In this document: positions 11,779 to 23,200 of the stretch, piece after piece
Layout of the letters: each line of letters starts with the position of its first letter
How positions within the stretch are numbered: the first letter of the stretch is position 1
Assembly (NCBI GenBank): GCA_006386115.1
Contig: VFIW01000123.1
Span: 59,236 to 123,235, forward strand
From: Globisporangium splendens
Lineage: Eukaryota; Oomycota; Peronosporomycetes; Pythiales; Pythiaceae
Length of the DNA: 64,000 nucleotides
Direction: 5' to 3'
The notes under the pieces: model-generated
Told to the model about the DNA's origin: nothing
Seen by the model: only the letters and a program-made list of their open reading frames with translations
Database searches by the model: none
Translations under genes and position numbers: made by a program

Positions 11779-12863
11779 TTTCATGAAGAGTTGGATCACT
11801 TGTGCGGCGCTACTACAATTGAGCCTGCAGAGAGTGATTGGAAGGATAGGGCTTACCGGCGAAAAAATACGATGCAGTCTATTATGAAAAGCTGGTGGAT
11901 GACGAAGCCCTTGTCGACGGTCTCGACGACATTTATGACAAGGACCGTGCAGCTGTCCTGCTGGTGAATACGCTGCGAAAACAACGAGGTACTAATCAAG
12001 AAGCAGTAGACGCCATTGAAGATGTCAAAAATCGATTCCTTCGAGTGTGCGGCATGGAAGAGCCATCTGTCCCAGATTGGTTTATATCTCGCGAGGATGT
12101 GGAGTTTAACGAGTGGAATCGAACTGAAGGTGACGCTGAAAATCACGACGTACGAAGGCAAGTGGCTGGAAGACCAAGGTGATCGTCGCAACATCACAAT
12201 GGATGGACAAAAACGAGTTTCAGAAAGTTGCAGATCGCTGGTACTCACTAAGCCACCCAAACGTGCGAAAGCTCTTCGGAGCTTGCCATATTGAGTCGAA
12301 GCCTTTCTTCGTGTACGAGTATGGGAAACACTACTGGATGTGCTGACAGAAAAGCAGCAATCCCCTTGGAAATATCTGTATGATGCGGCGCTTGGTGTTC
12401 AATTGCTCCATCAACGCAACATTGTCCATGGTGATCTGCGATGCTCAAACATCGTTGTCGGCTTGGATGGCGTTGCAAAAGTTGGTGGGCTGGAATATCG
12501 CAGGATCGTTGTACTTCTGGTTCGATACAGAACGAGCGGGTTGGGCTTCCCCTGAGCACTTTCCGTCAAGTCAAGTCTCTTTCGTCCGACATCTACGCGT
12601 TTGGAATGTGCATTTTGGAAGCGATTACTCTCAAGAGACCTTGGTTTCCGCTGGAATTATATGGATATTATCGAAATGTCAGACGTAGAAAACTCCCAGA
12701 TCGCCCTGAAAGCTTTAGTGATGACCAGTGGGACTTGGTCACAAAGATGTGTGCATACAAGTCTGCCGATCGCATATCGATCGGGTATGTTGTGCTTCAG
12801 TTCAAGAAATTTGTTGAGACGAGAAATTATCTCGTCCTGGTCGCCCATGATACACACATTGAG
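11640..12863 (+). pseudogene. Decayed first kinase domain (TKL type) of the ankyrin-kinase locus
   Basis: Pieces of one kinase appear in order but in changing frames: a helical linker (LFRCKEQKRLMSRL), then DDIYDKDRAAVLLVNTLRK up to VPDWFISREDVEF (11895-12110), then KNEFQKVADRWYSLSHPNVR with FGACHIESKPFFVYEYG (12150-12325), then LGVQLLHQRNIVHGDLRCSN (12350-12480; HGD where HRD is usual, and GGL in place of DFG), then SDIYAFGMCILEAIT to the C-lobe end (12570-12863). At least three or four frame changes are needed, too many and too close to be introns. The last piece runs in frame to a clear donor (GAG|GTACGTG, intron 12864-12945) that splices in phase onto the second kinase exon, so this was once part of the same gene. 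Confidence 0.75.
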
Positions 12864-12945
12864 GTACGTGACATATCACACTGTGAACAGCAACTGAGTT
12901 ATTTTCCACCAACATTGCCTTTCTTTTTTCTTCGATATATACCAG

Positions 12946-14322
12946 CCATCAGAGTATGCAAGCATCGACACATTCCAGTTTCCACAGCTTGAGTTAAACA
13001 CAATTCCAGTCAAGCTGCAAACGATTCGAGACCGATGTCAACAATTGCCTGAGTCCAAGTGGCTTGTCCGTGATGTGTGGCCAGCGCTAGAGTTTCTGTT
13101 CCACACCATGGTGTCACAACAAATACGGCCAACAGACACTGTTGCTGAGAAATATTGTGCTGCCTTACGCAGTTTGGACCGATACCTGCGCACTACGTTG
13201 TCTGAAAAATCGACTGCTCACGCTGCCAGAAGTCGACAAGTCGCTGAGTCCCACCACGTGATTTACGAAGAGCTGGATCGTTTGCTTGACATGGTGCATG
13301 TGAGTAAGAGCCACCCAATCCGGAGCTGGAAGCGCAGCGAAGCGAGCATCGATCAGCGGATTCTAAAGGATGCGAATTGTGTAAAAGCAAGCGCGATACC
13401 GGGAGCTGTGTCGCTGAAAATGTTCGGTTTATCAAGGACAGAACTTTGTGATGGCAGAACTGGTGACGAGCCTCAAGCTGTGCCAACGTGGTTCTTGCCT
13501 TTGCGAAAACTTCAATTCTCCTCTTCCAGCGAAATTGGACAAGGCGCGTTTGGAAAAGTGTATAAAGGTGTTTGGCTGGATACTCCGGTTGTGGTGAAGT
13601 TCATGGGGTACGAAGGCGACAGGGACACGATTTCCAACGAGCTCTTCCTTCACGAAGTACGAGTGTGGCATCGACTGAAGAAGCACCCGCACATTGTGGA
13701 GTTGTATGGTGCCTGCCACGTCGACAAGCGTTATTTTGTGTGTGAATACGCTTCGAATGGGGATTTGCGAGACTATTTGAAGCGAGCTGGAAACGGCCAT
13801 TTGGTTTGGGATAAACTCTACGAGATCGCGCTCGGACTTGCGTACATGCATGGGTTGAGCGTCGTCCACAACGATCTCAAGTGCGACAACGTGCTCGTGG
13901 GTATGGATGGGAAGGCGAAGCTCATTGACTTTGGGCTGAGCGCGATCGTCGGCGACTCTGAAATCATGGTCGAGGTGAAGCACATGGGAGCTGTTCATTG
14001 GAAATCACCCGAGTATCTAGCTGGTGAACGACCGTCGTTTGCCTCCGACGTGTATTCGTTTGCAATGTGCATCCTGGAAGCAGTCACTGGCGACATTCCG
14101 TGGGGAAGGAACATGTATAGTGCTGTCGTCAGAATTCGTGTGAAAAATGGAGACCTTCCAACGCGACCTGGAATGATGAACGACAAGCAGTGGAACCTGA
14201 TTGAGTTGATTGACAAAGAGAATCCATCCGAACGAGTGAAGATGACGTATGTCGTGGACAAGCTGTTCGAGATCTCAGAAGCGGAAAAGAGTCGCGCTCC
14301 TGCAGGTCCAGGTGTCCCGTGA
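12946..14322 (+). CDS. TKL-type protein kinase exon (second kinase of the ankyrin-kinase locus)
   Basis: An exon starts after a pyrimidine-rich acceptor (...ataccag|CCATCAG) and is open to the stop at 14322 (458 residues). The frame has no ATG before 13108, which supports an upstream exon. Residues before the kinase form a helical linker (QLELNTIPVKLQTIRDRC). Kinase motifs, by nucleotide: glycine loop GQGAFG at 13537, VVVKF lysine at 13597, helix-C glutamate in HEVRVW near 13654, HNDLKCDN at 13867 (Asn replaces the usual Arg of HRD, but the catalytic Asp and Asn are present), DFG at 13927, and SPEYLAGERPSFASDVYSF in the activation segment and subdomain IX. It looks catalytically competent. 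If the gene is broken upstream, only a shortened product from an internal ATG could be made. Confidence 0.8.
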   Translation, partial: PSEYASIDTFQFPQLELNTIPVKLQTIRDRCQQLPESKWLVRDVWPALEFLFHTMVSQQIRPTDTVAEKYCAALRSLDRYLRTTLSEKSTAHAARSRQVAESHHVIYEELDRLLDMVHVSKSHPIRSWKRSEASIDQRILKDANCVKASAIPGAVSLKMFGLSRTELCDGRTGDEPQAVPTWFLPLRKLQFSSSSEIGQGAFGKVYKGVWLDTPVVVKFMGYEGDRDTISNELFLHEVRVWHRLKKHPHIVELYGACHVDKRYFVCEYASNGDLRDYLKRAGNGHLVWDKLYEIALGLAYMHGLSVVHNDLKCDNVLVGMDGKAKLIDFGLSAIVGDSEIMVEVKHMGAVHWKSPEYLAGERPSFASDVYSFAMCILEAVTGDIPWGRNMYSAVVRIRVKNGDLPTRPGMMNDKQWNLIELIDKENPSERVKMTYVVDKLFEISEAEKSRAPAGPGVP

Positions 14323-15199
14323 GTCCAATCACCTTTTTGCTGCCCTTGCCGAGTACCAGTGCGACCACGTCTACAGATCAAAATCTTCAGTTTTAGGTAT
14401 TGCATGATTCTGCATACTTGTTTTTCTTATCTGGCAAGTACTGCGTATGGATGCGTAACGAAAAGAAAGAAAAAACGCATTGAAAAACGAATAAATCCTT
14501 TATGCTTGTGTGTGTGTGTGAGTGTGTATTTGTTTCCGTGGTCCGTCAACTCTTATTCAGATACTTTGGATAAAGAAAAAGTGTATCCTTTTCTGGTTTT
14601 CATGAACGGTGCGTCTGATATGCATGACCGGACATTTCATACTTAGCTAAAACGACTGCTGCCGCTCATTTGGACTCCATGATACCGCATGTGCGAAACG
14701 AAAAACTCCTGTGGAACGCGAAACTCTGCAAATTCCCAGCTCGCACACTCTCGATGGCACCGACTCAACGAAGCATGGTTTTCAAATTGACAAGATTGAT
14801 GCTCGCAGATGGTACTCTCCATTACCCAAAGCCTGTAGATGCAATCACGCACAAACTCGCCGCACTTCACGCAGTCCTTGGAAAGCCTCATAGTGGCACT
14901 GCGGCTCAACAACAAATGCAACACATGTGCACACACACTTGATCCACCACCCAGCGCCAATCATATAGATGCCATGCGCAAAAGGCACTACAAATATACT
15001 ATATAAGAAAGGCAGCTTGTCTGCATCAGGCTTCGTCCCACGAGATCATCTTCCTTTCTCATAGAGGTGCGTCGTGCGCCGTTTACTCTTTGTGTTATCT
15101 TACTTGGTGTGGTACTACAACGCGTAGATGGGTCTAATTATCAGTGCGATTAGGATGCCGCGGAGGTCGAGACTGTGGTACGGAAGACCGTTCAGAGGG
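14323..15199. other. intergenic region between the kinase and the BSD pseudogene
   Basis: Contains a short GT-rich stretch near 14508-14528 and a TATA-like run (tatactatataag) near 14993-15006, which may be the old promoter of the BSD gene. No coding region recognised. Confidence 0.4.
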
Positions 15200-16087
15200 A
15201 GTGCGATGTGTTGCGACAGCGAGGCGACGACGAGGAAATGAGTGGAGGCAACAGCTGAAGAGGAACAAATGGAGACCGAGGACAAGAAAGAAGACAGAGA
15301 TTAAGATGTGGCGGCAAATAACGAATACGATGCGGACAGCAATGAGGACGAACAAGAAAAAGAAAAAGCAGACAACGCTCGCGATGTCAGTGGCAGCAAT
15401 CTCAATTCTCTGTATTCCTCTGTCGCCGGATACACTCTGAGGACTTGGTTTGGCAGTCTGATTACTTCGGTCAAGTCGGTTCGAAACTACTGCATTCGGC
15501 GGACGGAGTAGGTCCCAAGGTGCTGCATTCCGCAGATGGAGTCAGCAAACCAGCAGCAAAATCAATCTGTGGTGTTAATCCATTGGTGGAACACTCTCGT
15601 CAAATTATGTGACAATCTGAACCTGGACGAAGTCGGCTCCAAACTGCTGCGTTCATCCGACAGAGCAGGCTCCAAATTTCTGGTTTTCGACCGAGGTCTG
15701 AGTTGCCTTGGAGGTGCCTCACTCGGTGATGGAATACTCGGTTCGCTCGCGAGAGCGACTCCCGAGTGTAGTGACGACAAAGACGAGAGTGATGATGCAT
15801 TGGCGGTATGACGGTTCCGGTTGCTGGCATTGCAAGAAGATGCCGACACGTACTTGGAGCCACCGATGGACGCGGAAACGTTTGCAAAGTGGAAGACTGC
15901 GACCCAGAGTGGTGAGGTGGAGACGGTGAAGGCAGAAGTACTGGAGCGTTATCCTGCGGTTGTGGAGAAACTCACGGAACTTGTGCCATCGGCGATCGAT
16001 GCCGAGACGTTCTGGATACCCTACATCTACAAAGCGTCGCTGCTCGTTGCGCAAGAACAGCGTGGTGCAGATTTGCTCTTCTTCGTG
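15200..16087 (+). pseudogene. BSD-domain gene remnant, copy 2 (longer 5' part)
   Basis: One reading frame carries, in order, an acidic stretch (EEEQMETEDKKED), DADSNEDEQEKEKADNARDV, SLYSSVAGYTLRTWFGSLIT, and then the same BSD domain as copy 1 (about 15821-16081). The frame is interrupted by three in-frame stops (TAA 15302, TAG 15509, TGA 15809) without any obvious shift, which suggests decay by point mutation. The N-terminal order (acidic or Trp-Phe-Gly segment, then BSD domain) is what I expect for BSD proteins. Upstream of about 15240 the frame is lost. Because the region left of 15683 continues the gene while copy 1 has unrelated sequence there, copy 2 is the source copy. Confidence 0.65.
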
Positions 16088-18514
16088 GGAAGGTGCCGCT
16101 GTCACCATGACGTTATCGCGGCTAGAAGGCATCGGGACACTGCAAGATGGGAGTGCAAAATCGTAAGCTTCAAGTTCTTCGGGGAAAATATCCATCGTCG
16201 TGTGCTACGCTGCTACGGCATACGCGTTGGACAACGATCACCTACGTTGCCCGAGCTTCCCATCGTCAATGAGACAGTCACAGGCGACGCTAGTGCCGTC
16301 ATTCCAGCGAGCATTGTGGACGTGTGTTTTCCGTGTTGGGAAACAGGTCTCAAAATGCGATCGTGTGCTTGTTGGTCGCCAGCATTGGCGCCATCTGGAC
16401 CATGCAGGAGCCCTCGAGCACGTGCTGCGGCGGCTCTTCGACCACGACGACACCGCTGTTATCCTCAACGACCGACTGCGCGCGTCTGACTGCGAGCAGG
16501 TACAAGTTCTGTTCGATCTCGACGCTGGACCCAGGAAACGAATCACTCTGGCCAACAGCATGGCTACTTCGGTCTTCACATCCGCAGCACCATTTCGGTT
16601 TCCATGGTTACTTTTGTTTGAACTACTTTCGCCAACCGAGAGTTTCATTTTCACGCCTCGCACAGTGACAGACGATTTCTGCCAGTTTCATCCCATCGGC
16701 GCTCTCGGTGATCGCGATGTGTCGACCCTCGTGTTGAACTCGTAGATGAGGCTTGCGTTGTTTAGGATCGCGTCGTTGAGGGTGTGCTTAATGTGCTGCT
16801 GAGCGTTGTATTCATAATCGCTCGTTGCGTGGCGTCGTCCCTTATCGCCACGTCCGCGAACTGCGAGATCCTCAGTGCGATTTCGACGTCGAGCTGGGTT
16901 TGCAGCGTTTGCACCGTAGTTCTCTCCTCGTCGAGCAATCGAGGTCACGTCACGTCGCATCTGCCGTCTTCGCGATGGGAGTGTGCACTTTGGGAGTTTG
17001 AGATGCAGTTCGTGAGGATCCCAGGTCTGTCGTGGCCTCCAGTTTGTCCAGTTCGTTCTCGCCGTGCTGCGTTGCTGGGAGCGAGAGCGATCGTCGATCG
17101 CGGCGTGGTCCAAAGCCATCGTCAGCGTGTGTGTACATAACGTTGCATTTTGTGATGCTGTTCTTGCACCACGCCAACGAGCGTCGCGGTCTTTTTCTCA
17201 CTCATGGCGGCACGATCATCAAGTCCGCCGAGTTTTGCGAGCAGTACATCGTTCACACGCATCCGTTCGGCGCCTTGCCGCAGCATGCTGGTGTCGAACC
17301 CATGGAGACATCCCCTGGTCGGCGTGTAATGTCGACTAGCACGCCATGACGACGCTGCACACGTTCTTGATTGTCGTGACGACCTCGTGCGTAAAAGACA
17401 CGGAGTGCACTCAGACGGCTCTTAATCTGCTCGATCCACGTTGTGAGCGCTGTAACGTAACCAGCCGTCGCTTCTTTTTAGCTGCCAGCTTCGCACCCTT
17501 TTCCTGTCTGCTTGCAAACACATGGGGGTGGCTTTGTCGTGCCCAAGCGCGCTCGTCATTTTATTGAGACGTATTGAGCAGGCTCGGTAGGTACCGTCAG
17601 TCACGTCCTTCACGATGTCAACCTGTTTGATCAAGTCCGTCGGCACAAACATCACTCATTGGTCACAACATCGAATGCACCTACAGAGTCCAACAGCGTG
17701 GTGGCAAGTCTGTGAACGCAAGGGACAACGCAAAAGACACATCGCGATCGATGTCATGAAAGTCTCAGGTGTATCAGCTCACGTTGAATGGGAACTGCAG
17801 CTGCATTGCAACACCAGATCACACGATGATCTGCTTGCGCCTGAGATCCTCGCGAATGATGCACCGTACTTGACAGCGAGCGACGTGGACGCATTCTGCA
17901 TGCTGCCTCGGTGATGGCTGCCGGTCCACGACCGCACCACGAAGTATCAAACGTTGCAGTAGTCAAGTGGGGCGGTGTGGACAATTCCATCGGACTCAGT
18001 CAAGACGTCGTATCCTGCATCATGTGGACAGCCAGCGTTGCGCACGCCAAGCTCCCCCGACCGCGAGTAGGAGCTCGCATTTGAGTGTCTCGCGAAGGAT
18101 CCAATTACGCGTTCGTCATCTCTCCAAGTGACACATCCGTGCGGAAAAGCCAAGCAGCGGTGGAGAGTGCGAATGCTGGGAGGTGATGGAAAAAAGGATG
18201 GAATGGATATGCACTTGCTGTATGTGAGAGAAACTTGATCGCCTGTGTAAGATTACGCTGGTGATTGGTCAGAATGGGTGTGAATGCAACCAGTAATAGA
18301 AATATACCTCAGAAAACCCACACTGTGATCTTGCACGGTCACTGAGTGCAGGGATCAGCACCCATGGATGACGTGGTACGTACTTTACTTCAACGTTTCC
18401 CCACCATTTATGCACACTCGATTGGCAGAAAAATGCATTTTCGTCCAATCGGAATGCTAGTATTGGTTGCTTACAATGCTCCTCTATTGGTAGAAAAACA
18501 ATGGGGTGTTCTGT
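15683..18514. repeat. 2,832-bp direct repeat, copy 2 (probable source copy)
   Basis: Same segment as 6662-9493, offset 9,021 bp, with essentially identical sequence. The left edge lies inside the BSD remnant, which continues uninterrupted into unique sequence; the right edge is followed by attgcctgctttt, whereas copy 1 is followed by gacaccttctgt. Confidence 0.95.
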
Positions 18515-20258
18515 ATTGCCTGCTTTTCACTTGCAAGTGGGATCAGTGTTGCTCACGATGTTGTTTATTTTTCATTCCCAATTGCATCGGAATCCAGCAT
18601 TGACAACCAATCCAAACACTGGCAGGTGGTGTGAGCAGAGAAAACTAGGGGAGGGAAACTCATCGCTCACCCTTCTCACAATCAATCCTGCAACTGAGTT
18701 CTTCCTGCGGCTCCCTTAGACACACACGAGCGGCTCTCGTGGGCATTGTTGCCTGTGATGGAGTCGGACCGCGAGCGATGCAAGTGTGGTGTGTGGCGCA
18801 TGACGTTGCGTGCATGACCGAGGACAACTCAGACGTAGAATTGAGTGCGTCGCACTTACCAACAGGACAACATCACAATGAGAGCACGTGACGATCTGTA
18901 TGCATGCACCGCCTGCACTTCATCATCAACAGTACATTGCGAAGTTGTACGTAATTTTTGGGTCAGTACACTTTTGTATTGTGCGAAAAAGTGGTTCGGA
19001 GCCACAAGAAATGCTTGCGAAGACCGTGCTGCATCACGAATGATTCAGCTGGTCAGGCTTGACACCAGAGTAGTTCTTCACGCTGCCCAGACTCGCTTAG
19101 GTTGACGACTCGCGCACAAGCTGCCGCAGTTTCAATTATGGTGACTCCAGCACAATTCCAAACACAAAAATGTGCTTGCCGTATTTTTAACTTTTTGCAC
19201 GTTTTGGGACAGTCAGTTGTTGTTGGCTCACAATAAATTATTGTCCTCGACTTTCTCAAAGCATTCTCGGATGTATATTTTGCAGCCTTCCTGCTGTCAA
19301 GTTTAACAGCACGCATCAACTCGCGCCATGATTCGCAATTGACAGAAACAATTCATGACGCCGTCGTTCGTAGCATGGCGCCGTGCTGTTGATGGTTATG
19401 TGAGAGAATGCTTGCGCAGCACCATCCGCCTAGCTGAAGTGCGAGCGCCTAGGATCCGAATGAGCGCCGAATCTATGCAGTAAAAGTTCACACTGCGGTC
19501 TGCAATGAAGAAACTCGCAGTGATAGTGCTCCGCACGGCATTTTATTCTGACGACGACCTAGGAACAATGTCACGGCTACTGCCGCAGTATTGCAGTAAA
19601 GTCCTGCCGTAGCTGCACCAGCGAATCTCAAGGCGATGAAATGTCCAGGCATATCCGTGCGTTGTGCCGTCTCATGGTGTCTTGTCGCATTGCGATGATC
19701 GATCTTCATGACCCTGTGTGGTAGGGCATCAGCTGCACCACATGAGAAAAATTGTGTGCGTGAGAACGGACCCATCGCGAAGTCTGTGAGATGGCGCGAA
19801 AAAACAACAGCACACAGCACCTGAACACTGTCATTGTCAAAAGGGATCAAAATGATGGAGGTAATGCCGAATAAAATATACTCACTATTGCATATATCGT
19901 GGCATGAAGTTGCATCATATATGTAATTCCAGCTAATCCATCAAAAACGGGTTTCTGTGCAAACATGCGACTCGTTCTGGTGAAAAACGGACACAATAAC
20001 TGTCCACCAATTCGTTTATTTCATCCTCCACGTGCACTGAACCAATCAATTTTCGCGTTTTCTCTAAAACAATATTGCTTCACAGAGAATGCATCTTTCT
20101 TCTCACAGGATGGTGGTCGTCCATCATTCTGTATTGAGTTGGCGTATCGCACACATTCATTCCTGCAGCCTTCCTGATGGTTGCAGCGTGTGCACACAGA
20201 TGCACCATTCCGCATTTTGCGGCCAAGAACGCACACTCACTCTTGACCGTGCGGCACG
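18515..20258. other. intergenic region upstream of the ABC transporter
   Basis: About 1.7 kb with no recognisable gene. A CCAATCA element lies near 20042, roughly 215 bp before the transporter ATG. Open frames are short and unlike known proteins. Confidence 0.45.
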
Positions 20259-23200
20259 ATGGCGACGACCGAGTACGTGCTGCTCCCGGGCTTCGACGCC
20301 GACGACGGCGCGCTCGAGCAGCAGCAGCTCCCTCCCTCTCGCCGCGCTCACCCGCAGGACCGCGCGTGGTGCTTCTCCCGCGTGCTGCTCTCCTGGGTAA
20401 CCCCACTGATGCGACTCGCGCGCCGCAGACAGCTCCACGACGACGACATCTGGCCGCTACAGCCGAAGCTACAAGCCCAGAGCGCGTCCAAGAAGTTTGG
20501 CGAGGATTACGAACGCACGCGATCGATGACGAGAGTGTTTTTCCGGTCGTTCAAGTGGCGCTTTGCTGGCACGGGACTCGCGTTCTTGGTCTCGATGCTA
20601 TGTAACTTGCTTGGACCCGTTGTGCTGCATGAAGTGGTGTCCAGTTTGACGCATGCTAGCGAAGGTTTCGCGGTCGAGCGCACGTTCCAGTGGGTCGGCG
20701 CACTCTTTGCGTCGCAAGTGCTGCAAGCGCTCATGGACAAGTACGCGAACTTCACCTCCGAGGCGATGGCGATTGAGTACATCGCGGCCGTAAAGACGTT
20801 GGTGTACCGAAAGACATTGCGGCTCAGTGCGGAATCGCGGAAAGAAAAGTCCACGGGCGAGATCGCGACCATGTACACTGCGGATAGCGATGCGATCATG
20901 GAGGTCGCGTACTTGTTACACCAGGTGTGGCTCATCCCGCTGCAAATCGCGATCGTGAGTTACATGCTCTACGATGTGCTTAACCTCGCTGCATTTGCAG
21001 GCATCGGCATGATCGTGCTCATCTTGTGCCTGAATCACATCCTCGCCAAGCACATGTTCAAACGTCAACGCATCTACCGGAAAAGCAAAGACGTGCGCAT
21101 GAAGAAAGTCACCGAAGTGTTCAAAGCGATCAGTATCGTGAAATTGAATGCGTGGGAAGAGCGTTTTCTGGAGCAAATTAGAAGCGTGCGGGCGATTGAG
21201 ATGCGGGATTTGTTCTCGCGTCGCATCTTGGTGGCCATCAGCATTGCACTCCTGTGGGGGATGCCAGTGTTTATCAGCATCGTGACGTTTGGTGTGTTCA
21301 CGACGGTTCTCAAGCAGGAGCTGACGCCAGCGACCGTGTTCAGCAGCATTGCGTTGTTCCAGCTGATCCAAGAGCCGCTGCGGCAAATCACGCAGTGCAT
21401 CGCGATGTTGACGGAGGCGAAGGTTGGTCTTGAGCGCATTTCTGCGTTTCTTGCAATGCCTGAACTGGACCCGGACTACGTGATCACGAGCACAGATCCG
21501 AGAGCAAAGAAATACATGTCCAAGAATGTGATCATCGCGATTGAAAATGGTACCTTCGGCTGGGACAACGACGACGCGTTGCTGCGAAACGTTGATTTCC
21601 AAGTGAACGTTGGCGACTTCTACGTTGTTGATGGCCCCGTCGGATGTGGAAAGTCGTCTCTGTGCTCAGCCCTGCTCGGCGAAATGGTCAAACACAAGGG
21701 CAGTGTGTACGTCGGCGGCAGTGTCGCGTACTGCGCGCAACAGCCATGGATTCAGAACATGACGGTGCGCGACAACATTCTCTTTGGACTTCCGTACGAT
21801 CGCAACAAATACGAAAAGGTACTCGACGCGTGTGCATTGACCGCAGATCTGCGCTCACTTCCGGCGGGGGACAACACGGAGATCGGCGAGCGTGGCGTGA
21901 ACGTCTCAGGGGGACAAAAGGCGCGTATCGCGCTGGCACGCGCGTGCTACAGCGATGCCAGCATCTACATTTTGGATTCACCATTGGCCGCAGTGGATGC
22001 GATCGTTCAGAATGAGATTTTCCAGAAATGCTTGCTCGGGCTGCTACGCCACAAGACGATCATCCTTGTGACTCACAGTCCTGAGATCATTGAGTCCAAG
22101 TACGTCACGCACGCGGTCACGATCAACGAGTTCGGCAATGTTATCGCGACTCGCGCGCCGTACGCCCGGCTCGAGTATTCCCCATTGGTGTCGCCACTGG
22201 CTGCACATTTCAACACCGCCAACATGAGCGAGTCTTTGACCACATTTGAAGGCTACAAGCACAAACCCGCCGTGCGATCGACCAGCGCACTTGATGCTTC
22301 GTCGATAGAGAAGCAGCAACTGCTTGGCAAGCTGATCAACGACGAGCAACGTTCAGAAGGACGCGTGGGTAACCACGTGTTTGCAGCGTATTATCACGCA
22401 GTGGGTGGCTTCGGAGTGGTTTTCGTGTTTGTGCTTTCGCAGACATTGTGGCAGTTGCTGCAGATCGCGAGTGACTTCTGGCTCGGCGCGTGGTCCAGCG
22501 ATAGCGTGGGCAAGCCGGAGTCTGTCCCATCCAATTCGTATCGATTGCGTATCTACGCAGCACTTGGGCTTGCGTCTGCGTCGCTGGTGCTCTTCCGGAT
22601 GGTGATGGTCACTGTGTATGGCTTGCGCGCCGCGAGAAATCTGTTTGATCGGATGACGGAGTCGTTGTTGCATGCGCCGATGCGCTTTTTCGACGCTAAC
22701 CCGATCGGACGGATTTTGACGCGGTACGGTGGTGATGTGTCTACTGTGGACGCAAATGTGCCACAAAAGTTTGGCCAGCTCGCGCAGACCCTTCTCACAG
22801 TCGCGTTCAGCACGATCACTGCCGCGGTGGTGATCCAGTGGAGGGGGTTAATGCTGATCCCCGTCGCGCTCTTGTACTTCTGGATCGGTGTGTTGTACGT
22901 TCAACCAGCTCGAGACCTCCAGCGTCTGGCCAAGACGACACAGGCGCCAGTGCTGAACCACTTGTCCGAGTCTGTGGATGGCGGCGCAACCATTCGAGCG
23001 TTCGGTGTCGGCCAGATCCATCGGTTCGTGACTACAAACAGCTCGCGTCTGGATGCAAACAACAAGATCTGGTTTGCGCAACTGTGTGTGTCGCAGTGGT
23101 TCTCACTGCGCATCCAGTTAATCGGCAGTGTGCTCGTGCTCGTCGTCACGACTTCGTTGGTCCTGTTGCGCAACCAGCTTGGTGCCGCAGTGATCGGTCT

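Noticed and set aside
13045..14322. Independent kinase gene starting at 13045
   Set aside because: The codon there is TTG; the frame runs back to an acceptor at 12945 and the first ATG is at 13108, so it is an exon of a longer gene.
6662..18514. Interpretation of the 2.8-kb direct repeats as LTRs of a giant retroelement carrying the ankyrin-kinase genes
   Set aside because: No TG...CA ends, no primer-binding site or polypurine tract, no flanking target duplication, and the repeat edge cuts through a host BSD remnant that continues outside copy 2.
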